Source of the DNA: Hymenobacter lapidarius | Lineage (GTDB): Bacteria > Bacteroidota > Bacteroidia > Cytophagales > Hymenobacteraceae | Assembly (NCBI RefSeq): GCF_001816145.1 | Contig: NZ_MDZB01000090.1 | Location: forward strand, 1-64,000 | Direction: 5' to 3' | Length of the DNA: 64,000 nucleotides | Part shown: positions 9,201-16,692 of the stretch, in pieces | How positions within the stretch are numbered: the stretch's first letter is position 1 | Layout of the letters: every line of letters starts with the position of its first letter | Notes under the pieces: model-generated | Seen by the model: the letters and a program-made list of their open reading frames with translations, nothing else | Told to the model about the DNA's origin: nothing | Databases searched by the model: none | Program-made: the position numbers and the translations under genes

Positions 9201-9377
9201 TTCCGGCGCCGTAAAAAGGGAGAAAAAATCAGCCCCCATCAGGGTGTCGCGGTCCGTGCCCGTGAGCGTTACCGCGGCCTCGTTGGCGTCCAGGATGACG
9301 CCTTGCAGGTCAACAGTAATCAATAAATCCTGGCTGGCCTCTATCAGCCGACGGTGTTTCTTTTCGCTTTCCTTCAT
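6291..9377 (-). CDS. cytoplasmic hybrid histidine kinase with 21-residue repeat rod
   Basis: The 1028-residue protein has no signal peptide or membrane helix. Domains in order: PAS (about 5-118), eleven near-identical 21-residue repeats of the type ELSIANEELAFQNDEKEKRA (123-353), a second PAS (about 360-475), HisKA with phospho-His 522 in SNMSHEIRTP, a HATPase with NLVSNAVKF and GGTGLGLAI, a receiver with phospho-Asp 812 in LMDLQMP, and a C-terminal HPt with His 952 in KRATHS. This is a complete His-Asp-His phosphorelay that should pass phosphate to an unlinked response regulator. The repeats equal three heptads each and should form a continuous coiled coil between the two sensors. The two PAS domains are themselves similar. 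No response regulator gene is adjacent. Confidence 0.94.
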   Translation of the reverse strand: MKESEKKHRRLIEASQDLLITVDLQGVILDANEAAVTLTGTDRDTLMGADFFSLFTAPEMVREAYREVTAKGAVSNVPLTLRHASGTLTEVLLDGSVNKDDRGAAQSAVLVAREVAEKNWATELSIANEELAFQNDEKEKRAQELSIANEELAFQNDEKEKRAQELSIANEELAFQNDEKEKRAAELGIANEELAFQNNEKEKRAAELGIANEELAFQNDEKEKRAQELSVANVELAFQNNEKEKRAQELSVANTELAFQNDEKEKRAAELSIANKELAFQNDEKEKRAQELIIANAELAFQNDEKEKRAQELSIANIELAFQNDEKEKRAAELVIANKELAFQNDEKVKRAAELRVANYARGLIEASRDPLVTISPEGKITDMNQATVNITGMDRDQLIGSDFFVYFTDPQMAREVYQEVFAKGTVADSPLTLRHKDGKLTDVLFNGSVYKNDEGKVLGVVIVARDVTDQKRIATELIEAKFAAERATVLAVEAQAKAESATGIAENAVKAKQQFLSNMSHEIRTPMNAIIGFTKVVLKTELTDKQKEYLTAIKLSGDTLIVLINDILDLAKVDAGKMTFEQIPFNLSASVSAMVYLFETKIQEKNLELVMEYDAKIPEVLVGDPVRLHQVILNLVSNAVKFTSEGTITVGVRMLVQDKEKVILEFAVTDTGIGIEEAKLGTVFDDFQQATSGTNRLYGGTGLGLAIVKNLVEPQGGTISVKSRVGVGSTFSFILSFGKTTEKADAESGLLIELETGFKDVKILVVEDIALNQLLMKTLLEDFGFAMDVAGNGKIALEKLRATRYDIVLMDLQMPVMNGFEATEYIRNELRLTVPIIALTADVTTVDVEKCKAVGMNDYISKPIDDKLLYSKIIKYLKQSDFDQTAAPRPAALPTPPPTCVNFDYLKRITKSDARMAEMIGLYLQEIPQLVQTMKKAIAEKDWIALKRATHSIIPTFATMGMDPELEDATKSIQEMVVNLTSVGDGASQETMAALLSLFLKIETACAQAAQELEEKLRSLSQAPPLA
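8319..9011. repeat. 63-bp tandem repeat tract (11 units) inside the hybrid kinase
   Basis: Eleven in-frame units of 63 bases encode the ELxIANxELAFQNxEKxKRA repeat, followed by a truncated twelfth (ELRVAN). Units differ mostly at the third residue, at the seventh residue after AN, and in ending RAQ or RAA. Neighbouring units near 8880-9010 are almost identical at DNA level, which would allow copy-number change by slippage. Confidence 0.93.
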
Positions 9378-9841
9378 CGTGGTGGAAGCACCGGACCTAC
9401 TGGCAGGCGTTGACTTATTTATAATTTAAGACAGGAACCTGCCCACGAATGGATGCCGGATTCCATTTCACTTGTTAAAAACTACCTTAATATTGACTAA
9501 GTGCAAAAAGGCCCAAGCGTGTTTTCACCACCTTCCTAGGCGCCACCTAAGGTACCGGTTTTATGCGCCAGAAAACTTTACGGTGGGTACTCGCGCACCC
9601 GCAGCAAGGCAGGTTCATGTCACCTCAAACGGCCTCTTAGGGCTCCTTATCCTTGTAAGTCGCGGGTTGCTGCCGGGCATCATCACCATAAGGGCAGCGG
9701 CTGGGCGGCTTGGGTACTCGCAGGGGTCGCGTAGGTGGGCTTGGCGGCGGACTCTCTGGTGCCCGCCGGGCGGATGGTTGCCCTCGTACGGCGAACGAAT
9801 CCGTTACTTTGTCCTTCGAATCCACCCTACTCTTTTTCTGC
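9378..9841. other. 464-bp intergenic region
   Basis: This divergent region separates the hybrid kinase (leftward) from the SusA-like amylase (rightward). I find no credible gene in it. The kinase-proximal 100 bases are AT-richer and probably carry that promoter; the amylase-proximal end carries a -7-like box at 9804. The middle has several short GC-rich dyads without a convincing structure. Confidence 0.5.
9804..9811 (+). promoter_or_regulatory. possible -7 box of the SusA-like amylase
   Basis: TTACTTTG differs from TAnnTTTG at one position and lies 30 bases before the ATG at 9842. No -33 element was identified. Confidence 0.3.
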
Positions 9842-11737
9842 ATGCGTCTTCTTCATTTGGTGCCCGCTGCTGCCCTGTGGCTGCTGGGGGCCGCGGCCCC
9901 CGCTCAGGCCCACAAACGCCCCGATGCGCCTGCCGCGCCCACGGCCAAACCTGCCACCGTCACCCGCATCGACCCTACTTTTTGGTGGGTGGGCATGAAA
10001 AACCCCAAGCTGCAGCTGCTGGTGCACGGGCCCGGCATCGGGAGCAGCACCCTTACGCTGAACTACGCCGGGGTGACCCTCGACGGCGTGCAGAAGATGG
10101 AAAGCCCGAACTACCTGCTGGTGAATCTGACCATCGGCCCAGACGCCAAGCCGGGCAAACTGCCCCTGCAGTTTCAGGGCGCCAAGAAGGTGAAATATGA
10201 GTACGAGCTGCGCGCCCGCAACACTGACCCTGGCCGGGTGCAGGGCGTGACTTCGGCCGACTTTGTGTACCTGCTCATGCCCGACCGGTTTGCCAACGGC
10301 GACCCAAAGAATGACGTCATCAAGAGCACCAACGTAGGCCGCGTGGCCCGCGACTCGATGTACGCCCGCCACGGCGGTGACCTCAAAGGCATCGAAAACC
10401 ACTTTGATTATTTAAAAGAGTTGGGCGTGACGGCCATCTGGCCCACGCCGGTGGTGGAAAACAATCAGCCCAAAGCCAGCTACCACGGCTACGCCCTCAC
10501 CGACTACTACGCCGTGGACCCGCGCTACGGCGCCAATGCCGAGTACGTGGGCTTCGTAAAAAAGGCCCACGCCAAGGGCCTGAAGGTGATTCATGACGTG
10601 GTGCTCAACCACATGGGCTCGCAGAACTACCTGTTTCGGGACCAGCCGGCCCGGGACTGGTTCCACCAGTGGCCCAGCTACACGCGCAGCAACTTCCGCG
10701 ATGCGGCCTTCAACGACCCCTACGCCGCCACGCAGGACCGGAAGCTATTTGGCGAGGGGTGGTTTGACCTGCACATGCCCGACCTGAACCAGAGCAACCC
10801 GCTGGTGGCCACGTACCTCATTCAGAACTTCCTGTGGTGGGTGGAGAACACCGGGCTGGACGGCTACCGCATTGATACTTATGCTTATTCGGAGCGCAAC
10901 TTTCTGATGCAATGGGGCGCGGCCATTCAGGCAGAGTACCCCCAGCTGGGTATGTTTGGTGAGACGTGGGTGCAGGGCACGAGCCAGCAGGCCTACTTCG
11001 CGCAGAACATTTTCCCGGAGGTGCAGGGCTTTAAGTCAAACCTGCCCGGTGTCACGGATTTCCAGTTGTACTACGCCATCAACGAGACCCTGACCAAGGA
11101 CGCGGGCTGGACTGAGGGCATCAACAAGCTTTACTACACCCTGCAGGCCGACTGGATGTACCAGGACCCCATGCGCAACGTGCTGTTCCTCGACAACCAC
11201 GACCTGAGCCGCTACTATTCGGTGATTAGCGAGGATTTTCAGAAATATAAGATGGGCCTGGCCTGGCTGCTGACGTGCCGTGGCATTCCGCAGCTCTACT
11301 ACGGCACCGAAGTACTGATGAAGAACTTCAGCGACCCCGACGGCAAGGTGCGCGAGGACTTCCCCGGCGGCTGGCCCGGCGATAAGAAAAACCTCTTTGT
11401 GGCCGCCGGCCGCAACGCCCAGGAGCAGGAGGCTTTTCGCTACGTGAGCACCCTGGCCACCTACCGCCGCACCCATCCCGCGCTGCACAGCGGCAAGCTC
11501 ATGCAGTTTATCCCGGATGCGGGGGTGTACACCTACTTCCGGTACTCCGACGCCGGAACGGTGATGGTGATGATGAACTCCGGCAAAGACGAGAAGACCG
11601 TGGACCTAACGCGGTTTGCGGAGCGGCTGAACGGCTTCACATCGGGCGTGGAGGTGACCTCGGGGGCGGCAATTTCAGACCTTCGGGCGCTGAAGATTCC
11701 GGGGCGGACGGCTTGGGTGGTGGAGCTGCGGAAGTAG
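9842..11737 (+). CDS. secreted GH13 neopullulanase/cyclomaltodextrinase (SusA-like)
   Basis: The 631-residue enzyme has a signal peptide ending near AQA (residues 1-23). An N-terminal beta-domain typical of Bacteroidota cyclomaltodextrinases follows, then a GH13 barrel and a C-terminal beta-domain. GH13 motifs are visible: VIHDVVLNH (region I), GYRIDTYAY with the nucleophile Asp (region II), FGETW with the acid/base Glu (region III) and LDNHDLSR with the transition-state Asp (region IV). SusA-type enzymes hydrolyse maltodextrins and cyclodextrins in the periplasm. With the second amylase at 13053 and the SLC45-like carrier at 14970 it forms an alpha-glucan locus, now interrupted by a GxxExxY element. 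No SusC/SusD pair is in the window. Confidence 0.92.
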   Translation: MRLLHLVPAAALWLLGAAAPAQAHKRPDAPAAPTAKPATVTRIDPTFWWVGMKNPKLQLLVHGPGIGSSTLTLNYAGVTLDGVQKMESPNYLLVNLTIGPDAKPGKLPLQFQGAKKVKYEYELRARNTDPGRVQGVTSADFVYLLMPDRFANGDPKNDVIKSTNVGRVARDSMYARHGGDLKGIENHFDYLKELGVTAIWPTPVVENNQPKASYHGYALTDYYAVDPRYGANAEYVGFVKKAHAKGLKVIHDVVLNHMGSQNYLFRDQPARDWFHQWPSYTRSNFRDAAFNDPYAATQDRKLFGEGWFDLHMPDLNQSNPLVATYLIQNFLWWVENTGLDGYRIDTYAYSERNFLMQWGAAIQAEYPQLGMFGETWVQGTSQQAYFAQNIFPEVQGFKSNLPGVTDFQLYYAINETLTKDAGWTEGINKLYYTLQADWMYQDPMRNVLFLDNHDLSRYYSVISEDFQKYKMGLAWLLTCRGIPQLYYGTEVLMKNFSDPDGKVREDFPGGWPGDKKNLFVAAGRNAQEQEAFRYVSTLATYRRTHPALHSGKLMQFIPDAGVYTYFRYSDAGTVMVMMNSGKDEKTVDLTRFAERLNGFTSGVEVTSGAAISDLRALKIPGRTAWVVELRK

Positions 11738-11749
11738 GATTCTTATATT

Positions 11750-12227
11750 GGGGTTCCCGCAGAGGAACGCAGAGGATACGCGGAGGTTCGCAGATGATTA
11801 TGCACGAGAACGATATTTCTTTTTTGATTCGGAAGGCGGCATTTGAGGTGCACACTGCCCTGGGACCGGGGCTGTTGGAGTCGGTTTATGAAACGGCTTT
11901 GGCTTATGAAATAAGGCAGCTCGGCCTGGAACTCCGCAGTCAGGTGCCTCTGCCCATGCATTATAAATCGGAACGAATGGATGTTGGCTTTCGGCTGGAT
12001 TTGTTGGTTGAAGAGCGGGTAATCGTTGAAATCAAATCCGTAGACAGCCTGCTCGATGTGCATCACAAGCAGTTGCTGACTTACCTGAAGCTGTCTGGCC
12101 TCAAATTGGGCTTGTTGATAAACTTCAACGTGGCGCACGTTAAAGAGGGAATTGTCCGGAAAGTTAACGGCTTGGATTAGCCTCAGCGAACCTCTGCGTA
12201 CCCTCTGCGTTCCTCTGCGGGAACCCC
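11750..12227. mobile_element. TIR-bounded GxxExxY unit, copy 1 (478 bp)
   Basis: A 42-base left arm (11750-11791), starting GGGGTTCCCGCAGAGGAACG, is repeated in inverted orientation at 12186-12227 with 40 of 42 matches. The arms enclose exactly one gene (11794-12180) with only 2 and 5 spare bases. Each arm consists of three to four phased CGCAGAGG-like units about 10 bases apart. No target-site duplication is evident, and no transposase is encoded. The right arm ends 14 bases before the start of the SDR gene. Calling it mobile is an inference from structure and from the second, independently bounded copy at 61537. Confidence 0.75.
11794..12180 (+). CDS. GxxExxY protein, PD-(D/E)XK-like, copy 1
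   Basis: The 128-residue protein belongs to the family named GxxExxY (here GLLESVY, about residues 25-31). The second half reads RLDLLVEERVIVEIKSVD, giving the D-x(n)-E-x-K pattern of the PD-(D/E)XK nuclease superfamily, then HHKQLLTYLKLSGLKLGLLINFN. The cellular role of the family is not established; a nuclease or nucleic-acid-binding activity is a reasonable guess from the fold. It starts at the ATG at 11794, inside the left inverted arm's edge; an ATG at 11800 is possible. It sits between an amylase and an SDR gene to which it has no obvious functional link. It shares roughly half its residues with the copy at 61582. Confidence 0.88.
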   Translation: MIMHENDISFLIRKAAFEVHTALGPGLLESVYETALAYEIRQLGLELRSQVPLPMHYKSERMDVGFRLDLLVEERVIVEIKSVDSLLDVHHKQLLTYLKLSGLKLGLLINFNVAHVKEGIVRKVNGLD

Positions 12228-12241
12228 ATAACCACTACTCA

Positions 12242-12949
12242 ATGACCGACCTCACCGGCCACGTAGCCATCGTAACCGGCGCCAGCCGCGGCATTGGCCG
12301 GGCCGTGGCGCTGCTCCTCGCCTTGCAAGGTGCCAGGGTAGTAGCCGTGGCCCGCAGCGAAGAAGAATTAACAGAGCTCACCAACAAGACCAAGGGGCTT
12401 AGCCTGATAGCGGATGTGGCCCTGGAATCTGACGCGCAGCAGGTGGTGGAGAGCACGCTGCTGCACTACGGACGGCTCGATATTCTAGTGTGCAACGCCG
12501 GCGTGGGCTCGTTCAACGAGTTGGAGCACTTCACCGCCTCGGAGTGGGACCGAATATTTGACACCAACGTGAAGGGTACCTTTCTCATGTGTAAGGCGGT
12601 GGTGCCCCATTTCAAGGCCCAGAAAAAAGGCCACATCGTGGGCATTGCTTCCGACGTGGCCAAGCGCACGTTTGCCCACGGCACGGCTTACGGCGCCAGC
12701 AAATTTGCCCAGGACGCCGTGCTGGCCAGCCTGCGCAAAGAAGTGCGCCCGCACGGGGTGAAGGTGAGCACCATTTACCCGGGCCTGGTCGACACGTATT
12801 TCAACGACACCACCCCCGGCAGCCCGGAGGCCGAAAAGACCCACCTGCGCCCTTCCGATGTAGCCCAGGCCGTGCGCTACGTGCTCGAAGCCCCGCCCCA
12901 CGTGGTGATAGATGAGCTCATGCTGCACCCCCTCACGCAGGAATGGTAG
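12242..12949 (+). CDS. short-chain dehydrogenase/reductase
   Basis: The 235-residue protein is a classical SDR with TGASRGIG for NAD(P) binding (residues 13-20), the NAG motif (VCNAGVG), the catalytic Ser region GIASDVA, and YGASK with the catalytic Tyr and Lys. The Arg after the glycine motif and the ARS sequence after the second strand suggest NADP preference, though this is inference. Substrate is unknown. The ATG at 12242 starts MTDLTGHVAIVTG. The gene begins 14 bases after the right arm of the GxxExxY unit, so its original promoter is either displaced or replaced by the element. It may once have been in one unit with the flanking amylases. Confidence 0.92.
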   Translation: MTDLTGHVAIVTGASRGIGRAVALLLALQGARVVAVARSEEELTELTNKTKGLSLIADVALESDAQQVVESTLLHYGRLDILVCNAGVGSFNELEHFTASEWDRIFDTNVKGTFLMCKAVVPHFKAQKKGHIVGIASDVAKRTFAHGTAYGASKFAQDAVLASLRKEVRPHGVKVSTIYPGLVDTYFNDTTPGSPEAEKTHLRPSDVAQAVRYVLEAPPHVVIDELMLHPLTQEW

Positions 12950-13052
12950 CACTGTCGCAAAGTGAAGCTGCCCTCGAGCAGGGCCTTGCCCAGTCACAAT
13001 TCCGGGTTAACAGTGCTTTACCCAGGGATAAACCCGTTATCTTACGGCCCTT

Positions 13053-14873
13053 ATGCGTAAACATCTCCTCATTGCTGCCGGAGCCCTCGTTCTGGCGTCT
13101 TACCTTTTGCCTGCAACTACTGCCGTGGCTCAGACTGCTACCGACCCCAACACCACCACCGAAGTTCCAAAGGATAACAAGCTGGTTATTTACCAGTTGA
13201 TGCCCCGCCTATTTGGCAACAAAGTGGCCCTCAACAAGCCCTACGGCTCGATTTCCGAAAACGGCTGCGGCAAGTTCAACGACATTACCGACAAGGCCCT
13301 CGACGAAATCAAGAAGATGGGCGTGAGCCACGTCTGGTACACCGGCGTGATTGAGCACGCCACCATGACGGACTACTCCAGCCAGGGCATTCCGGCCGAC
13401 GATGCCGACGTGGTGAAGGGCCGCGCGGGCTCGCCCTACGCCATCCGGGACTACTACGACGTGGCCCCGGACCTGGCCGTGGTGGTCAAAAACCGCATGC
13501 CGGAGTACGAGGCCCTCATCAAGCGCACCCACGACAAGGACCTGAAGGTGCTCATGGACTTCATTCCGAACCACGTGGCCCGCTCCTACCGGTCCGACGC
13601 CAAGCCGCTGGGCGTGGTGGACCTGGGCACCCTGGACGATAAAACCAAGGCTTTCGCGCCGAACAATAACTTCTACTACCTGCCCGGCAAGAGCTTTGCG
13701 GTGCCCGCCGGCTACAACCCGCTGGGCCCGCTGAAGGGCCCGCGCGAGGACGGCAAGTTCTTTGAAGTGCCCGCCAAAGCCACTGGCAACGACGTGTTTT
13801 CGGCCGCGCCCAGCATCGACGACTGGTTTGAAACCGTGAAGCTGAACTACGGCGTAGACTACCAGAACGGCCGCAAAACCGCCTTCGCGCCCGTGCCCGA
13901 CACCTGGAAGAAGATGCGCGACATCCTGGTGTACTGGGCCGGCAAAAACGTGGACGGCTTCCGCTGCGACATGGCCGAAATGGTGCCGCTTGAGTTCTGG
14001 GCCTATGTGATTCCGGAGGTAAAAAAGGTGAACCCCGACATCATTTTCATTGCCGAAGCCTACAACCCCAAGGAGTACAGCGCCTACCTCACCACGGGGA
14101 AATTTGACTTTCTCTACGACAAAGTGGGCCTCTACGACAACCTGCGGAAGCTGATGCAGCAGCAGGGTACCACCGAGGACATCACCAAGGTCTGGAAGGA
14201 GGAGAGCAACGGCTTTTCCTCAAAAATGCTGCGCTTCCTGGAAAACCACGACGAGCAGCGCATTGCCTCCAAGGACTTTGCCACCGACCCGCGCCGCGCC
14301 ATTCCGGCCATGACCGTGACGGCCACCCTGGCCAGCGGCCCCGTGATGCTGTATTCGGGCCAGGAAGTGGGCGAGCCCGCTAACGGGGCCGAAGGCTTCA
14401 GCGGCGAAGACGGCCGCACCACCATTTTCGACTACTGGGGCGTGCCCGAGCACCAGAAGTGGCTGAACCAGGGCAAGTTCGACGGGGCCAGGCTCAGCCC
14501 GGAGCAAAAGGACCTGCGCGACTTCTACGCCCGCCTGCTGAACGTGGCCGGCAGCAGCGAGGCCATTCGCAAGGGCCGCTTCTACGAGCTGCAGGACGCC
14601 AACAACCTGGGCAAGGAGTACAACCAGCGTCACCTCTATGCCTTTCTGCGCCACACCGCGGCCCAGCAGGTGCTGGTGGTGGTCAACTTCAGCGCCGACA
14701 AAACCTACCGGCCCGTCATCACCATTCCGGCCGCGGCCATGCGGGCCATGGGCCTGAGCGCGTCCAAGGTCTACACCTATACCGACTTGCTGAACGGTGG
14801 CGAGCCGCGCAATGCGCTCAACCTGAACCTGGCGCCGAATTCGGCCTATATTTTCGAAATTAAGTCCCGGTAG
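13053..14873 (+). CDS. secreted GH13 alpha-amylase family enzyme
   Basis: The 606-residue protein begins with a signal peptide (MRKHLLIAAG, cleavage near AVAQ). The GH13 barrel shows VLMDFIPNHVAR (region I), VDGFRCDMAEM with the nucleophile Asp (region II), IFIAEAYN with the acid/base Glu (region III) and FLENHDEQR with the stabilising Asp (region IV). A C-terminal beta-sandwich ends AYIFEIKSR. The variant DxNPxY-type loop (FNDITDKALDEIKKMGVSHVWYTG) is typical of Bacteroidota amylases acting on starch oligosaccharides. It is probably periplasmic or surface-exposed. It lies 96 bases upstream of the carrier gene, with a strong hairpin between them. Confidence 0.92.
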   Translation: MRKHLLIAAGALVLASYLLPATTAVAQTATDPNTTTEVPKDNKLVIYQLMPRLFGNKVALNKPYGSISENGCGKFNDITDKALDEIKKMGVSHVWYTGVIEHATMTDYSSQGIPADDADVVKGRAGSPYAIRDYYDVAPDLAVVVKNRMPEYEALIKRTHDKDLKVLMDFIPNHVARSYRSDAKPLGVVDLGTLDDKTKAFAPNNNFYYLPGKSFAVPAGYNPLGPLKGPREDGKFFEVPAKATGNDVFSAAPSIDDWFETVKLNYGVDYQNGRKTAFAPVPDTWKKMRDILVYWAGKNVDGFRCDMAEMVPLEFWAYVIPEVKKVNPDIIFIAEAYNPKEYSAYLTTGKFDFLYDKVGLYDNLRKLMQQQGTTEDITKVWKEESNGFSSKMLRFLENHDEQRIASKDFATDPRRAIPAMTVTATLASGPVMLYSGQEVGEPANGAEGFSGEDGRTTIFDYWGVPEHQKWLNQGKFDGARLSPEQKDLRDFYARLLNVAGSSEAIRKGRFYELQDANNLGKEYNQRHLYAFLRHTAAQQVLVVVNFSADKTYRPVITIPAAAMRAMGLSASKVYTYTDLLNGGEPRNALNLNLAPNSAYIFEIKSR

Positions 14874-14907
14874 CGCTACCGGAGTCCGGCCCGGAATTAG
14901 TAAGTTT

Positions 14908-14957
14908 GAAGGCCGTGCCGCCCCCTGATTCCGGGGCCGCGCGGCCTTCACTTTTTC
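14908..14957 (+). terminator. hairpin and T-rich tract between amylase and carrier
   Basis: GAAGGCCG at 14908 pairs with CGGCCTTC ending at 14949, with further GC pairing inside, followed by CTTTTTCCTTTTT. It fits an intrinsic terminator for the amylase gene. It ends just before the carrier's ATG, so partial read-through may set carrier expression. Confidence 0.7.
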
Positions 14958-14969
14958 CTTTTTCTCCCA

Positions 14970-16601
14970 ATGGCCGCTTCCACCGCCGTTTCCCCGGCCA
15001 GCACCCAGCAGAAACCCCGCCTCAGTTTCTGGCAAATCTGGAACATGAGCTTCGGCTTTCTGGGCATTCAATTCGGCTTTGAGCTGCAGAATAACAACAT
15101 AAGCCGCATTTTCGAAACCCTGGGGGCCAACAAGGACGACATTCCCATTCTGTGGATTGCCGCCCCACTCACGGGCCTGGTGGTGCAGCCGATAATCGGC
15201 TATTTTTCGGACCGCACCTGGCACCCGTACTGGGGGCGGCGGCGGCCATTTTTCCTCATTGGGGCCGTGCTCGCCACCCTGGCCCTCATCATCATGCCCA
15301 ATTCGTCGGTGCTGTGGATGGCCGGCAGCATGCTCTGGATTCTCGACGCCAGCATCAACATCAGCATGGAGCCCTTCCGGGCGTTTGTGGGCGACAAGCT
15401 GCCCAGCGAGCAGCGCACGACTGGTTTTGCCATGCAGAGCTTCTTCATCGGCGTGGGCTCGGTGATTGCGGCGCTGCTGCCGTGGGTGTTCACCAACTGG
15501 TTTCACCTGAGCAACACCGCCGCCAGCGGCGAAATCCCGCCTTCGGTGAAATGGTCGTTCTATTTCGGCGCCGGCGCCTTCCTGCTGGCCGTGATGTACA
15601 CCGTGTTTACCAGCACGGAAACCCCACCCGAAAACATGGAAGAATTTCGGCGGGAAAATGCCGAGGTGAGCATTGGGCAGGGCATCAAGGAATCGTTTAT
15701 GGGCATTTTTTCCATGCCCACTGCCATGCGCCAGCTGGCGCTGGTGCAGTTTTTCACGTGGTTTGCGCTGTTTGCGATGTGGATTTATTCCACCAACGCC
15801 GTCACCAGCAACATCTACAACATGAAGGTCGACACGGCCTTCTTCACCAAAATAAGCGGCTTCATTGACAGCCGCGCCCAGCAGCCGGCCACCGAGAAGG
15901 AACAGAAAGAGCTGAAATCGCTGCAACAGGACACCCGGGAAATTAAGCAGTTCCAGTCCGAGAACCCCAACAAAATACTCACCGTCAACCTCGCCAACTA
16001 CTACGCCACCAACGGCAGCCCCACGCCCGCCGAACAGGCCACGCTGCAGCGCGTGAAGCAGCAGTTCAACGACGGCGCCGACTGGCTCAGCCTCACGTCG
16101 TCGGTGCGCAACGGCGTGGCCGCGCTGTTTGCCTTCATCATTCCGCTGATTGCCGCGCGCACCAGCCGGCGCAAAACCCACATGCTCTGCCTGCTCATTG
16201 GCGGCCTGGGCCTGCTGTCCCTCCAGCTCATCACCAACCCCGACTTCATCATCGTGTCGATGGCCATGGTGGGCATTGCCTGGGCCAGCATCCTGTCCAT
16301 GCCCTACGCCATTCTGGCCGGCTCGCTGCCCGCCAACCGGATGGGTTACTACATGGGCGTATTCAACTTCTTTATTGTGATTCCGCAGATAGTGGCGGCC
16401 ACCATTCTGGGCTACTGCACCATGCACTTTTTCCAGGGCAATACCCTGCATACCATTGCGTTGGGCGGCGCCTCCATGGTGCTGGCCGGGCTGCTCACGC
16501 TGCGGGTCAAGGACGCGGACGATGACAACCGCCTGCCCCTGCAGGAACCCGCCGTAACGCTGGGGTACAACACCCTGGGCCAGGCCAATCCCGAAGTATA
16601 G
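14970..16601 (+). CDS. MFS transporter, SLC45/sucrose-maltose symporter-like
   Basis: The 543-residue protein has about twelve membrane helices and the loop sequence WGRRRPFFLIGA, typical of the SLC45/GPH-like sugar-proton symporters. A further landmark is LTGLVVQPIIGYFSDRTWH after helix 2. A polar insertion of about 90 residues (roughly 290-375) between helices 7 and 8 is rich in Gln, Glu and Lys and is longer than the usual central loop. The substrate is inferred to be maltose or short maltodextrins because two amylases are immediately upstream. The start at ATG 14970 gives a short polar N-terminus rich in Ala, Ser and Thr. Confidence 0.88.
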   Translation: MAASTAVSPASTQQKPRLSFWQIWNMSFGFLGIQFGFELQNNNISRIFETLGANKDDIPILWIAAPLTGLVVQPIIGYFSDRTWHPYWGRRRPFFLIGAVLATLALIIMPNSSVLWMAGSMLWILDASINISMEPFRAFVGDKLPSEQRTTGFAMQSFFIGVGSVIAALLPWVFTNWFHLSNTAASGEIPPSVKWSFYFGAGAFLLAVMYTVFTSTETPPENMEEFRRENAEVSIGQGIKESFMGIFSMPTAMRQLALVQFFTWFALFAMWIYSTNAVTSNIYNMKVDTAFFTKISGFIDSRAQQPATEKEQKELKSLQQDTREIKQFQSENPNKILTVNLANYYATNGSPTPAEQATLQRVKQQFNDGADWLSLTSSVRNGVAALFAFIIPLIAARTSRRKTHMLCLLIGGLGLLSLQLITNPDFIIVSMAMVGIAWASILSMPYAILAGSLPANRMGYYMGVFNFFIVIPQIVAATILGYCTMHFFQGNTLHTIALGGASMVLAGLLTLRVKDADDDNRLPLQEPAVTLGYNTLGQANPEV

Positions 16602-16692
16602 GCACGCAGTCTTTCCTGCGTATTTCCGCGCTTTTTCTACTTCAACTCACGTCCGTGTTGAGTCCAGCGGCAGGCACTGCTACCCCGCGTCC

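Noticed and set aside
11740..11760. Target-site duplication flanking the GxxExxY unit
   Set aside because: The bases next to the left and right arms do not match beyond two or three positions, which is not above chance.
14220..16451. 743-residue minus-strand open frame opposite the amylase and carrier
   Set aside because: It spans two genes and the terminator between them and lacks any recognisable domain.
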